A DNA stretch of 64,000 nt, taken from Pogona vitticeps (lineage: Eukaryota; Chordata; Lepidosauria; Squamata; Agamidae). Positions 11,201-26,700 of the stretch are shown one piece after another; the first letter of the stretch is position 1; each line of letters opens with the position of its first letter. The notes beneath the pieces are model-generated. The model did no database searches, was not told where the DNA came from, and was given only the letters and a program-made list of their open reading frames with translations. Position numbers and translations under genes: made by a program. Where the stretch lies: contig NC_135783.1 in NCBI RefSeq assembly GCF_051106095.1, positions 196,614,947-196,678,946 of the forward strand. Direction: 5' to 3'.

Positions 11201-14200
11201 AATGTATAAACCTAATGTGTCAGGGTTTCTGCTTAGCAGAGAAGAATAGACGGGGGGGGGGGGGGAGAGAGAGCCTGCCAGAATTGCTGTTGCTTGCAAC
11301 TAACTAGTCTAACTGGGAATGTGTCCTTGGTCAGTGATAAGGGACCTGGGAGTCCAACTGCCCAGAAATGGGAGGGATGATGTCTGCAAACCTTCCTTTC
11401 CTCCTTCTGCTCCCCATTCTTTGCCTCCCCTTACTGGTTTAGAAGCTTTTAAAAGTGTATTCTGTAATGAGCGTGGCACGCTGCTTCTTCGCATGTTTCT
11501 GCGACTGACGTTCTGACCATTTGCTTGCTTTGAGCTGAAAATGAACAAATATCTATTGGATCTCTCTGCCTCTGGCCAATTGATCAATGCATTAGAGACA
11601 GGCAAAAAGCCGGAAAATAGTCTTGGCACCCTTCACAAATAACCACAGTATTTTGACAGAACTTATTTGGTTCTTAAAACTTGGCCAGAAGATGAGAATT
11701 TAACATAAACCATTTTGGAAGCAGAGAGGACAGATCTAACATCTATGACTACTCTTAAGCTTTTACATTTTAGCTATGCTGGGAGTCAGGCAAGAGGGCA
11801 AATTTGGAAAGAAAAGTGCACCCAGTGCAGTTCCTCTGTGTCAGCATCGATAATGGGTACAGGGTATCTAGAGGAAGATTCTGAGCCCTAGCAGGGAGTT
11901 TTAGATTCACCGTGCCATCTCTTAGGGAGCGGGAAGGACATGAAGAGGCCTGGGTAAACAGGATGCTCTTGCCACAGACAAAACGGTAAGAGACCCACGG
12001 TATCTGCTACATGCAGGTCTCCATGCCCTCACCAGTCGCATAAAAGGCCCTATGCCCTTAACTCAACCAGTCATGACAGAAGATTGGAGGAAACTGCAGG
12101 CTTTTCAGGTCACCAACCAGTAGCTTCAAGGCAACCCCCCCCCCCCAGCCAAGAAGGTTAATTAATTAATTAGACTTTTATACTGCCCATCTGGCTGCCA
12201 AGGGCACTCTGGGTGGTTTACAACATTATAACATAATAAACGGCAATTTAAAAACAAGAAACATAACAGCTATATTAAAAAAAAATTTTTAAACCCATAC
12301 GCAAAACAACATAAAATTAACCAAACAATAATTTAAGGTAGTTTAAAGGCAAGGTGGTGGAACCGATAGTATAAACAACCACTGGGGATCATCTGCTTCC
12401 CACTTCCCTCCAGAAGACTATATGGTCCAGCTGCAGTTTTGCAGTCTGATCAACTGATTGGCAAGGGAAGATGCTCACAGGTCCTCTTGCTCACCTGTCT
12501 TGTTCCCCAGCTTGTTCTAATCTGCCTTTCTTTACCCCATGCTACTCCCTTCCTCATCAGCTGTGATCTGTCAGATGGGTCACAGAGGTCCTAGGGCTAC
12601 GCTGTCCTTGATCTCTGCTACCTGAGCATTGTTCCCCTCTTCCTTATCAACTCAATTATAATGTGTACGGTTGGCTCACTTTATGAAAGGCATTAACACC
12701 TGGCAAACTCAAAACATTGTGTCCCATATTGAACTCCAAATAAAGGAATAGCATACTTTGACATCCAGAACATTAAACAGCTTGTCGTCTCTTGGCACGA
12801 AAGAATTGGGTATCTGTATCATCAGGTCTACAGCCGGAGCCAAACTTAGTCCAGGATTACTGACCTGAAGAATAAATGAAGTCATGAATAAGGCTGAAAT
12901 GTATCTCAAACGAGGAGTCAAACCAGAACTCTCTTCCAAAACTTAACAAATACCAGAATTCAGATAATTTTGATTTCAAAATTCTGAGCCAATATCTGAT
13001 TTTTTTTACTGGTTTTATTATGTTTCTATGTTTTAATATTTGCAAGATACGTTCAGGTACCGTACTCTAACTAGGCTGTATATTTCAAGGCCTACAGTCT
13101 GTCCACACTGCCATATAGTTATGGCTAGGTTCAAATCTGAGAATTTGAAGGGTTGGGTGGGCATGTAGGCGCTCCTGTCCATGCGCGAAGGGGTGGGGGA
13201 CCACTCATGCTGGCGCATGTGCATGTGCTCCCCCACCACGAACGTGGTAGGTGCCCCACATTCCTCAGAGGCCCAGCCATTCCACAGTCCCAAAAACGTT
13301 GGGGACCGCTGCTCTAGAATATTCCGAAGAGGCTCCACGTAGGCACAGATCACCCACAATGTGATTCAGAGGCCACAAAGAAGAACCAAAAAGTCCTTGT
13401 AACTGCCAGTCATTCCTTCCTAACATTTAACCTTCACCTAGCTAACTCTCTTTCATGGATAAAATCTACTATAATCCTTGTCCCTCTTCTCCCTCTTCAT
13501 TCATAGCTCTGGAAGTCTTGGTAAAAGATGAAAAACAAAGAGCCAAAATGTTCAGAACCCCTTGTACAAAATGGGTGTTTCCACTTATTGCAAATAAATG
13601 TGTTCACTTCATTCAATCTGTTATTTGTAACTCAGTATTTTAAGCTGTCCTTCTTATTCACTTAACCTTAGAAAGCAACTGTGTTACAATATATCACATT
13701 TAAAGAAAAAAAACATGGGAAAGATACATTGAAACAGTCCTATGAGAAGAAACATACTCGTATTGGGCTGGAAAGTGTAGATTTATTTAAATCAAATTAA
13801 CTTGCTAGCTAGGAAAGAAAAAAAAACTATTTTATGCTTTGTTCACTTTAAATTTCATTTTCATTTAATTCACACATTCAAAAGGCGGTGAAAACAGAGA
13901 ATAGTGCCTGTAAAGAAAAAGCTCTTACATGGAAAGTAAAGTTGATTGTGTCCTTCATGCAAGTAAAAGGTGAATCTTCTTCGCTGGGTCCGTAAACAAA
14001 TGATGTTGGCGTCACAAACCTAGAAACAATTTTTGTTAGAAAGAAACAGTAAACAAAGTATCTTTGTTAAACTGGTTGCAAGCACACACTTCCTCCATTC
14101 TAAGGACAGGATGTTAGATAATTGCACATTAAAAGAAAACGAAGAACAGCAGTACCTGTGGTGCAAGCACAGATGAGTTCACTCACTCTAAAAGATGATC

Positions 14201-17200
14201 AAGTTCTTTTATGGGGAGCTAGACCAACGGGTTAGAAGACCATCTTGCTCAGTATTCGTCTATACCACTGGTTCCCAACCCCAGGTAATCCAGGTCCTCT
14301 TGGCCTGCAACTCCCAGAAACCCTGGCGAGCACAGCTAGTGGTGAAGGCTTCTGGGAGTTCTAGTCCAAGAGAACTGGGGTTTACCCAAGGTTGGGAACC
14401 ACTGGTCTATACCGATTGACAATAGAGACTGGCAGTACAGAGGGGCACCCCAGCACCTCACACAGATTCTTTCCAAAGCTATCCTTGAAGATTCCAGGGA
14501 CTGAACCTGAAGCCTGCAACGTATGTTCTGCACACTGACCCCCTTCATGTATCAAGCCCCTTGCAATCCTGAGTTATACCTGCTTTAAAGTCTACTGTGT
14601 ACCACTGTATACATCCTTCTTTCTGACATGGCTACCTCCATCACCTGAATAACTCAATATTCTAAGCCCTAGTGTTTCTAAGAAATTCAGAGTTAAAACA
14701 ATTTACAGAAATCTTAATAAAGCTTCATTGGAAGAAACTTTTAAAATACTGCATATATCGAATGATAGTTGCAGTTACACAGGCAGATTTAGAATTTTTT
14801 CTTAGTTCATTAATTAAAAGCAAGAATTTACCAGGAACAGAAACATCACGCAAATTAACACCCTGTTTAGTAATAAGAATCTTGTTAGTTAATTAAGTTT
14901 CAGCTTTGCACCTACTATTTTCTGATATATTCTACTGTGTGAGTTCTGCATCTCATCTCAGTATATTGCTACCATTATATTTATTTGCAAAGCTTTCACA
15001 TTGCCTTTCTACAGAAAAGCACTGAGGTCAATTAAGGTACAAATAGAAGCACAGCAAGGTACAGTCAATTAAAAAACAGTTAGAGCCACGTTGGCTTCCT
15101 TGATGTCCTGTCTGTCGCATTCCACTTCAGAAGCAAATTCATTAGCTTACCCATGAATATTCAGCTCAACCTCATGCTTCTGGGGTAAAGTTAAAATTAA
15201 GCTGTTATCCGACAGGAGGTCATTGGCCCATTCATTTTCACTGTGGAAGAAAACGAACATTACAAAGCAACACAAGAGAACGCGATGTTTGGTTAGAGAT
15301 AACACGGAATGTGCAGTGCCGTGACGTTTAATGCGATCTAGCCCAAGGTAAGCAGGTTTATTCCCACCGATTTCAGGGGAGGAGTGCCCTCCATTTGTCT
15401 TGGAACCCTAGAGGTTTGTTTTTAACCAAAGAAAAATACTTTAAAGAGCTTTCAGTTGCATCCTGCGGGACTTCCACAGATTACAGAAGACAGGCTTTCC
15501 TCCAGTCTAGTAACTCCTTGCTTAATTCCCCCTTCTTTCTTTCAAATGCAAAGATAACATTAATCCACGAACACCATCTGCAGCAAATATTATTTACCAG
15601 GTTGCATTAAGACTGATGCGGAGGTCATCTCCTGCCCTGCTAAGGGAGCTTGCATCCAACACGAAACTAAAATCCATCTGTGGAAGAAGTGAAACATTTC
15701 AGGGTTAAATTAATGCTTAGGTATCCCCCTCATTTTATATTTATGTAATTTTATATATTGGCTGAATTCCTGTTACAGAGTCCTGTGTGTGTGTGTAATG
15801 GTGATCACAGCAACAGCAGTAGCAGATCTTCTGGCAATTTTGGGGTGCACATGACTCTGTTGCATTGTGTATGAGTGGCACACACTCCGAACCCCCCCTT
15901 TTAATCAGCAGCAATTTGCCTTTAGTCAGTGGGGTTTTCTTTGTATGGTAGCAGCATCACTGTTTTACATACAGAACTGCGCAAAAGGATTTCAGCCAAT
16001 GTTGTCAACATCAGTGGAAACGATGCTACTGACATTTTGATTGTACGTTGCCTTCATAACTCATCAGCCTAATCCTTAACATGCACACTTGGACATAGGT
16101 ACAGTACTATGCAGTTTAAGACAATTTATTTTCTCCTAAGTGAATCTGACACTGTCAACTATATTGATGTCCTTGTTTCCTCCTCCTCTCAATTTTGGGG
16201 CCTGCATTCACTCACTCTACATGCGTCTTTGATTTAAAAAAAAAGCCAAAGGTATGTTAAGCATTGCCTGTGGCAGCACCCAGCATACTGATCAGCAATA
16301 AAGGATTCACCCTGACTGAATGAACTGTTCTTCTGGTCTTATTTCTCTGCAAATTTCTCTTACCAGAGAGATGGAATTGTTACCAAATGTATGCCAGCAC
16401 AGATGATAGTGGAAAAAAAACCCAGTCCCAATGTAAAGGCTATGTGTTAACCACAGACAAAGAAAGAAAGGAATCGCTGGCTATCTCAGTGGCTTAGGTC
16501 TGTGGCTGCAGAGTGAGAGGTTGGGAGTTTGATTCATCAGGCCCAGATTCCTTGACAGGGGTCTGGGCTTGATGATCCATAGGGTCACTTGTTTGAGCCA
16601 TGCTCTGGTCCATGGGGTCATGAAGAGTCTGACACGACTAAACAACAACAACAACAACATGATGCAACACTGGAGCTGCCTCCCTTCCCATCAACAATTC
16701 GATCCTGAGAACCGGTTTGCCCTTGACGTTTACCTTTGATAGGTGATCTACATATAAATACCCCACACTGCAGTCAAGCCGTACTCCCTGACCGTCCTTT
16801 TCAGACACTTCACAATGTATCTGGGTCTCTTCCTGTGAAAAGAACAACAAGAAGAACAAAGTAGAAGAGCAGCAATGAAAAGAAGAATACGGACTTTTGC
16901 CAAAGTTATACTCTTTAAAAGCATCAGCAACAAAACTTGGCAAGATCCATTACAGTTTTGTCCAAAAAAAGAAACAAAAAGTGTGTGTTGGGGAGGAGGA
17001 GGACTGCCTCCCTCTAACAAAGGGCTTCCTTGAACAAAGCAAACAGCAGTGAATGGAGAAATATTCATTTGGAAAATGATACAGAGAATTAAGGTTAACA
17101 GCAGGGCCATGGTGCCAATCTGAACCAGTGACTCCAGGTACAGAATACTGAAAAGTGGTTTATCATTCCTTTCTTCTGGGGATGTCTCTCGATTGTGCAG

Positions 17201-20200
17201 CCGGCCAAGGCCATACAGGCTGGCTCTGTGCACAGGAGGCTCATATATAAATGAAAGTCAGGTTCATTAACAAGTTGCCTTCAATACACTGTTTTTAATG
17301 CTCTATTATTCCATTTGATCCTCTCTATGCAGCTAACAAGACTGATTAACTTCAACTACTTAGAGGCTAAAGTATAATTTCCTGCCTTAGATATCAAAAT
17401 CATGTCTTTCTAGCTATAAACTCATTGTCAGTCCACTTAAGAATTACATTTGAATAAGCTTAAGTTAAAAATGACAGCGCCTGTTCCGCTCAAACACAGT
17501 TGCTGTCAAAAAAGCATATCACGAGGGGGTTCTACCTGTGCACTTAGTTGTTTATATGAAAAGCTGTCTACAATCCTCTGGTGAAAATAACTCTCAGTTA
17601 CCCCAGCATAGTTACTGTCAATCTAAATTATGTGAACAGTCCTTTTAAAAAAAACAGCTAATCGCTGGGCACACCCATGAAAATTAAATTCCCAGCAGGA
17701 TCTCAGAGTACAGTAGCATGTAAAATCATTCTCAGTTGGCTGTTTCTGTCCATTTCCCTACATAAAGTGTAGAATAATTAAAAGTACTACATACATATGA
17801 AGTCTCCCCTTTCCCATTTGCTTCCAAGGCTTTCAAAACAGAAATTTTCAAGGCAGGGGCTTAGTGAACTATTTCTCTTTCAGAACAATCAGTAAAATAC
17901 TTTCTGAGTTATTTTCAAAACAGTTGCTAAATAGCTGTTGGAAGCCGTGTAAAATAACCTCCAGTGTTAACATAGTGACCTGGTGCAATTGTGACTTTTT
18001 AAAAAGATGGGCAGAAGCAAAGCAAAAAAAGCAAAGCGTGCTGCTTATATACCGCCCCATAGCGCTTCAAGCACTCTCTGGGCAGTTTACAATTAAATTA
18101 TGCAGGCTACACATTGCTCCCCCAGCGAGCTGGGTACTCATTTTACCGACCTCGGAAGGATAGAAGGCCGAGTCAACCTTGAGCTGGCTACCTGGGATTT
18201 GAACCCCAAGTCGTCAGAACAGTTTTAGCTGCAGTACAGCGGTTTAACCACTGCGTCACGAGGACATTGAAAGAAAAAATAGCAGCTTGTCTCATGAGGG
18301 TGCTGGTTTGTTGTGGTTTGTGCAGTTTCTTCTGACTGTGGAGAACACAGAGGACAGAGGAATCTGACGAATGAGAGAGAACTGGCAACTCTGGCCCATG
18401 GAGGGGAAAAGGGAGAAATTCACCAACACCCACCCACCCCTTTGCACCTGGCTGAGAGTTCATTATTGTCCCCAGTTGCTTTAGGTGGTTTCCTTGGGCG
18501 ATCACTGCTGGAGAGATGGGAAGGAAAATTGCAAAAATGTCCCATTTATTGATAGCCAGATGCATGGGGGGGGGGGAAGAGTACAGATAATCATTTTATC
18601 AAAACAAAGCAAAGCAAAACAACACACACACAAAGAAACATGTTCTTACCTGCTCTAGAATTTTGGTGAAATAAAGACCTTTCGGGAGCTGGATGTGGAG
18701 GGCAGTCTGATAGGCATCGCTCCCAGTATTGCACAGAGAGACGTTTAACAGCAATGTCTTCATATTTCCCACCGCAAGGTAAGATTTCATTTCATGGGGC
18801 CTATGGGGAACGAATATATTACGTTAATGTAGATTTGCCGCAGCGAAGAAAATAAACACGAACAACCAAAGCTCAAGTTACTCAAATATAAAATAAATGT
18901 GTTTAGGTTTCCTCTAAGCTTAAGTGGAGTTGGAATTTGTTCCTAACTCTGATGTCCACAGAAGATAAAAAGTAATGCCCAGTGAAATGCAAGGGGCTGC
19001 CTTCGTCCATTTCCATGGTCTGTGCATTAAGAAGACCCATCTTGGAATGTCACCTTGCTTATTTAAATTGATTTCCCCCTGCAGTCTTGCACAGCTCATA
19101 TTGAACTTTGTGTGAACATAATCATTGTTTGGCAAGCGGTCATTTACCGTGGTAACCGGGGAGCTAATTGATAAACTGCTTAGCTGAGACTACCAAATTA
19201 TCTGATGAGTTGAACTCTCTGAAACCCAGATAACCTGGTTGCCTGTATCGCCTTGCCAGTGGTGCCCCGCTTAACGATTACCCCGTATAACGACGAATCC
19301 ACTTCATGACAATGTTTTTGTGATTGCAAAACGATGTTTGAATGGGTTTTTTTCACTTAGCAACGATCGGTTCCCTGCTTTGGGAACCGATTTTTCGCTT
19401 TACGACAATTTTCCAACAGCTGATCGTCGGGTTTCAAAATGGCCGCCGCTGTGCAAAATGCCCCCCTGCTGTTTTTAGGACTGATTTTTTGCTCTACAGG
19501 CACCGGAAAATGGATGCCCTATGGAGGATCTTCACTGGATGAGCAGGTATTTTGCAGATTGGAATGCATGAACCGGTTTTTAATGCGTTTCAATGGGGTT
19601 TTTTTAAATGACAATTTCACTCTACAGCAATTTCACTGGAACAAATTAACGTCGTCAAGTGAGGCACCACTGTACGTTTTATGTAGATGGGAGCAGAAAG
19701 ACCCATACTCACCAGGGTGACTTGGGGTCTGTCACTGTATCTCAGTCTGATGTGTCTTAGACAATGGCTATTAGCCAAAAAACGACAGCTTTAGATTGAA
19801 TGTTTTTTGGTGGTGATGGGCAACATTGGACATTTGCTTGAGCACCTTGGAAAACAGGCAGGATAATACTCAGAAATGGGCGTATGAATCTCCACTTCTT
19901 GTGCCTGAACAGGTAACGACTCTGTCCCAGGCATCCGGAGGAGCTCTTTCCAGAGTAGTTTGGTTCTGTGTCTTCATGAGATTAGATGAGAAGGACATGA
20001 TATGTGGCAAAGCTGTAACCTATACAGTGGGGTCTCGACTTACGAACGGCTCAACATACGAACGTTTCGACTTACGAACTGCTCTCATGGACTCGACTTA
20101 TGAACTTAGATTCGAGTTACGAACTCTTTCCCCCCCCCCCCTTTTTTAAAGCTAAGTCATCTTAGGTTAAAAGGAAAAAAGAAAAAATATCCCCCTCTAG

Positions 20201-20752
20201 TGGCAGAAGGCGGAATAGCAGCTTCCCATTAGTTTCTATGGACGAAAAGAGCAGATACGGATTAAATGGTTTTCAATGGCATTCCTATGGGAAATGCAGA
20301 TTCGACTTAAGAACTTTTCGACCTGAGAACTGCCTTCCAATACGGATTAAGTTCGTAAGTCGAGACCCCACTGTAATACAAATTCTATGTTCTCCGTTTC
20401 CCTCTTAAACTATGAGGGGAATTTTTGCTATTCTCCACCCAATTATTATTTCTTATCTGATGAGGAAGTGGGAGGTGCTTACAAGGTTCCCGCTAAGCTG
20501 GGTGCACGCACACACAACTCTGTTTCCCTCCATGCAGCTGTCTTCCTCCTCTGCGATCGCATTAGGTTCCAGTGCGTGCGCGGGGGGGGGGGGAGCGGCA
20601 GAGCCCCGCCCAGCAGGGCTTAAAATTAGAGGGTATTTATTTATTTATTTATTTATTTATTTATTTTATTTATTTTATTTATACCCTGCCCATCTAGTCT
20701 TCCGGGTACATTGGGTGCTTATCAAATGGTCACACACACACACACACACACA

Positions 20753-20799
<47 letters not shown>

Positions 20800-23700
20800 C
20801 AAATAGCATTTTTAGTCACCCTCAGTCTTTGACCACACTCTTTTTATCCCTCCTTTCATTGGTCTCCATTGGAGTTTTTGTGTTTACTGGAACTGCTTAG
20901 TTACATATCGTTAGCAATGAATGCCTTCTTTGTTTGCCCGTTCTGTTTCTGCTATTTTAACACCCATTGCTAAGTGTATCTGTTTAATTCCGCTTTTATA
21001 ACCATCTCCTGCTCCATAAGACCTCCCCTCATCTTTTAGCTCTCTGTCACAGAGAGCGCAAGGCAGGACATGTGCGCATGAGTGAACATGTCTATCTTAT
21101 GTTCCACCTCATGTTTCCTAATCACGTTCGCAATCAAACGGTACCTAGGAGGATTTATAAGTAAACTTCCATTTGACATTAAAGTTTAATTAAGACTTGC
21201 AGAAGAGCTGCCTTGAAATAGACATTTATCAAATATTCTGGCTCCAGACCAACACATTAGTCAGTGAACACCTTGGGGAGAAAAGTTGGCACTCAGACAG
21301 GCAACAGAAGGTAAAAGTACTACATAAGCAGCTAAGTTTCAGATTACAGAGAGAAATGCAAATGTTAACATTTCAGTGTCTGGATCACAGATCTGTTCAA
21401 AGGTTTTTTTCTTAATATTTAAATAATTCTGCCTTTCTCTTTCCAGTAGTAGATTTTATTGCATTTTGGTTTTTTTTAAACAAGGTGCTACTATAGGAAG
21501 AATGTACATAAACTTATAGTAAATCAGCAGGTGTGTATCTGGCAATGTGTGAAATGAGTTTTTCCGCCTGTAATTATGGTTTATTATTATTCCTTAATTA
21601 AATGCATATTAATTTAAAACATGGGTATAATGTATACATGTGGTAGAAAGGAGTGCTGTTGTTATTTACTGCCAAACTGCCTCCAACTTATGATGACCTT
21701 ATGAACGACAGCTCTTCAAAATGTCTCGTCCTCAACAGCCCTGCTCAGCTCTTGTAAACCCCAAGCCTGTAACTTCCTTTGGGGAGTCAATACATTTCCT
21801 ATTTGGTCTTCCTCTTTGCCTACTGCCTTCCACAATTCCCAGCATTATTGTCTTTTCTAGAAAATCTTGCCTTCTGTAAGGGTTCATGCTGTGAATCCAG
21901 TTGCCTCCTCCTCCTCCTGGGGTCCCACATATTCAGACACAGACAGATTCAAGTTGTAAAGCCTTCACATTTATTTTAGGAACATCAATAAAACTGTTTA
22001 TATCAATTTGAACATTGTCTTCCTCCTTTTCTTCCAAAGGGGCTGAAAAGGGTTTCCACTCCTCTTTAACAACCAGGTTCCTATAACTAAGGTTCCAAGG
22101 TCTCGATTGCTCTACCGGCTGCCAGTCTTTCACCATCGTCCCCATCGATAGTGGCAACAGGGGTGGCACGGACACCTCTCACAGGTATTCTTCCTGCCTC
22201 GTGCTCTCCCCAGGTTCCATGAACTCCCAGGTTCCCAAGGCCCTCGGCCTCCTCCTCCTCTCTTGCACTCGCCATTCTGCTCTTTCTCCCCTTTCTTGTT
22301 CTACCCTCTCCTTTTCTTCTCTCAGTTTCCGGCTCCACTCTCTGGTTCCAGTCGCTCCCCAATATGATGGTTTCGGGGGAATGGCTGCTCTCCACCTGTG
22401 ATCAGCTTCCTCTCTCTCAGCACCATCAATCTCTCCCACTTATGGGTCCACGGGTTTTCCAACCAGATCCATCCCCACCCTGGTAGTATTTTCCCCCTTA
22501 CTCTTGCTTTCTCCCGCCTTTACTATCATTACTTCTGTCTCACTTGCCCTTTTCCCACTCCCTCCTTCTTTGATTGGTCCCTCTCTTTCCCATCCTTTCC
22601 TGCCTTTCCCAGATGCTCCTTCAACTCTCCCATCCCCTCCTCAGACCCTCAATGGCTCTTCCTTCTTGGCCCTCCTTGAGGGAACCTGTAGGTGCGGTCT
22701 CTGAGATTGCTGTCACTCCTCTACTTCTTTCTCTCTCTCCCTCCTCTGCTGGAATGGACGGTGCTCCTGCGAGAGGTGTCTCCATCTCGCCTCCTTGCTC
22801 ACACCTTCAAAGTAGGATAGCCTATGTTTTGCAATTTTTGCCTCCAGAGAAAAGTCATGCTTGATTTGCTCTAAGACCCAACTGTTCATATTTCTGGCAG
22901 TCCAGAAAGTATCTGCAAAGTTCTCCTCCAGCCCCATATTTCAAACGAATCAATGTTTCCTCTGTCAGCTTTCTTTCCCATCCAACTTTCACAGCCGTAG
23001 ATGGTGATCAGGAATACAAGAGTGTGGATGATCTTGGTCTTGGTCTCCAGTGACACATCCTTACACTTGAGGATCTTTTCTAAACCCTTCATTGCTGCCC
23101 TTCCAAGTCTTGGCTGCAGTCTCCATTTGGACTGATGATCCAACCAAGATAAACAAAATCTTTAACAATTTCAATTTCTTCATTGTCAGTATTGAAGTTC
23201 TGCAGTTCTACTGTAGTCACGATGCTTTCTTTCTTAACGTTCCACTGCAGCCCTTCTTTGGCACCTTTTCACTTTCATTAAAAGTTCTTTCAAGCCATTG
23301 CTGCTTTCTGCCAGTAAGATGGTGCTGTCTGTATATCTTACATTATTGATGTTTCTTCCACCAATTTTCACTCCTTCATCTGAGTCTAATCTCGCTTTCC
23401 ATATCGTATGTTCTGTGTACAGGCTGAACAGATAAGGGGATAGAAGACAGCCTTCTCTGGCACCTTTGCCTATGGGAAACCATTCTCCACATTCTGTACT
23501 AACAGCAGCTTCTTGTTCACAATACAGGTTATGCATTAGGACAATCAAGTGCCGAGGCACACTCATTCCTTTTAGAACAGGCTATAGTTTTTCATGATCC
23601 ACACAAAGATGTTGCTGTAGTCTATAAAGCATAGAGTGATCTAATTCTGAGATTTGTTGAGTGTCACTGCTGTTGCCTCCTCTGCCCGTGTCACCTTCAG

Positions 23701-26700
23701 TTACTGCTGCCGCCTGGATGTATCTTAGTTTGGTGCCTCAGCCATGAACACCCTGCCTCGGGGTCCAGACCCATCATGAGGTCTGGCCTCCTGATGGCAC
23801 TGCTCTCATCTTCACTGACACACTCAAACCCTTTCCCCACATTAAGGTGTCCAAGAAGGGGAGAAAGGAATGTTACAGCCTAACTTATAGAAAATGTGAT
23901 GTTCACAGGTGAGAAATGTAGCATTTACAGATGAAATAAGCCAGTTCTTGGTAGATGACTCAAGACAATGTTTCACACACTTGTCCAGGTGACGTGAAAG
24001 CAGTGAACCCAGTTGTTTATACCTTGATCTGCCCATGTTGTGCATAAGATGTGTGTGTGTTCGCTAGAGTTTAAAGATCAAAAGAACACATGTGGGAGGG
24101 ATGTGCTAAATTATTCACTCTTTTTAGCTGAACATACGAACACTCACACGTTGCCAGTGTTCTATGCAAGTACGTGAATTCTAGCACACAGACTGGACAC
24201 GTCTTGTTAGCGTTCAACATGAACAATAAACCTCACCGACCCCAGCCTGCAGGCACACGCTTCTAATTTCTTCTTTTTAATGACTCATTCCGGATACCAT
24301 GCCAGCTGTGGTGACAAAGCCCTGATGTTTCTGTTTGATATTTTCATGTCTCCTCTCTTAACCTTTCCCAGTCTTGTATCTTAACATGAGCAGCTAAAAA
24401 GCTTACTTAAAAAATAATAATTAAAACATCAGCGGTGAGTCCATTTTTACAAAGATATTAATGTGCCAATAACAGTACAGATTTTCAGGGCAACAGAAAA
24501 GTTCATCCACATAAACTGTTGACAAATGGCTTTTACAGACCTGTTATCTTATGCAAAGCAACCTGTTCATGTGTACACACCAGTTCCAGTGTTTACAGTG
24601 CCACCTTGGCAAAGGCTGCAGCCACACACACCAGTTCCACGTATTTAATAATATCCCACAGAAGGGCCAGGTCTGTGGGGACTGTCCCACTAATGGAAGA
24701 GATTCCTTCAGTGAAAAAAAGAGGGGTGTGTGGCCCTCTCTCCTCCCTCCTCTACCTTTCCATAGCCTCTCAAAACCTTCTCCTAAACAGGGTTTGGGAC
24801 AGTATGAAGGACTCATGGGGCAAGGGGGAGCCCCACCGAACCTGTGGAATCTCTCGTGTTAGATCAGATTAAGTCCTTATAGGTACCGTGCCTCTGGAAA
24901 TCATTTAGCAATCCATTTGTTCAGAGAACTAAGAGTCTACTTTTTGCTGAGACAGAAAAGGAAGTCTATACAGCTTATTTAGACTTCTGAATCACTTAAA
25001 AATCACAGTCAACTTACTTTGGAAAGGAAAGTTTCCCAGAAACTTGCAAGTCAGCAGAACAATTTTCTTGAGGACAAAACCTTGCAAACACAAACTTAAA
25101 AGAACAAAAACAAGCATTATTTCATATTCAAATACAAAGTATCTGATGAGAAATTTATTTATTTACAGTGCTGCCTCGCATAGCAATGTTAATCTGTGCA
25201 GCAAAAATTGCTGCTAAGCAATTTTGTCACTATGCGATTTTAAAAAGCCCATAGAAACGCATTAAAACCTGTTTAATGCGTTCCTATGGGCAAAAAACTG
25301 GCCTTAAAGCGAAGATCCTCCATATGGCAGCCATTTTCGCTGCCTCTTAAGCGAGGAATCCGTGCAAAAACACAGCAGGCAGCCATTTTTTTTACCCGGT
25401 GGCCATTTTGGAACCACCTATCAGCTGTTAAAAAATAACCGCTTTGTGATGATCGGTAAGCGAAACTGGGAACTGATCATCGCAAAGCGAAAAAACCCCA
25501 TAGGAAACATTGCAATGTGATCGCTTTTGCGATAGCAAAAACATCGCTATGCAGTTTCGTCGCTAAATGGAGTGCCCGTTAAGCGAGGCACCACTGTATT
25601 TAGAATATTTTTACCCCACCTTTCTCTTTAAAAGAATGCAAGGTGGCTTCATGATTAATATAGCTGTTAATCATGAAGCCCCGAACTATTAATAGTATTT
25701 TGCTACTGGCTTCCTTCCTTTCCTTCCTTCCTCATTCCTTTACGCCAAAGTTTGGGACTTCAAACAGAAAGCCCTCAAGGAGTTTTTCAGACTGAGACGA
25801 CACATGAGACGATAATGTGGCTAAAAGGACCTAATTAGACAAAAAGGACCTAATTAGAACCACTCTGGTTCTAACAAAAGAACCTAATTAGAACCACTCT
25901 GGCCATCCATGACTAAGTCAAGTCTTCTCAACTGAGAGATGACTGCCACGGGCAGCTGCCTTGCCATGTTGTTTCTATGAGATGGACTAATGATGATATC
26001 TAGGCATAGAGGACAAGGAAAGCCCAAGACAGGCTGTACCCAGCAGCCACAAACCCTCTAAGGCTCTGTTTAGGAATATGGTACCCAGAGCTGGCCTGGA
26101 TATTTCGGCATTGGAGGCCGATCATCTCTCACATGCTCTGTATAGGAAATATACAGTAGTAATCAAATAAATGCTAATGGTCTGCTGCCCTTCCAAGACA
26201 TCTGAAGTCAGCTTGCTTGATGTGGGCACCTCACTCTGTCTAACGATAGGGGTCCAGCCCTCCTGTTGAGTTATGAGACAGGACGATTTCTACTAAATGA
26301 AATGATTTTTGAAAGAATTGGATAAGAAACTGGTTTGTTAAACTGCTTTGCCGCTCAACGTGGAAACCACACCAGGAAGTTACTTTTGTGTTTTGTTTTG
26401 TTTTATTTTTCCATAATGCTTTTGATTTTACTAAGCAGCTTTATGAGACGAAGAACCAAATCCTTTACTTTTTCCTTACAATAGTATTTGTCAGTGGAAA
26501 TAAATATTAATCTAGAGGGGTTTTTGTTACATTCTTAGCAACTGCCTTTTCAGTCTCTGTTTTAGAAAACTCAAGAGTAAAGCAGAAAATAAATATATTT
26601 GCCATGATGCAAGGAGAAAAGGGATCCATACAAATACACTTATTTATTAATCATTATTTGAAGTGTCTTATGGACGGTGATAGATTACTCTTTTGACTCT

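Noticed and set aside
16748-17233. 161-residue minus-strand frame overlapping an ITGA4 exon
   Set aside because: It runs through intron and SINE sequence in a frame different from the integrin exon.
20412-20900. 162-residue plus-strand frame
   Set aside because: It is made of TTTA, CA and GA microsatellites.
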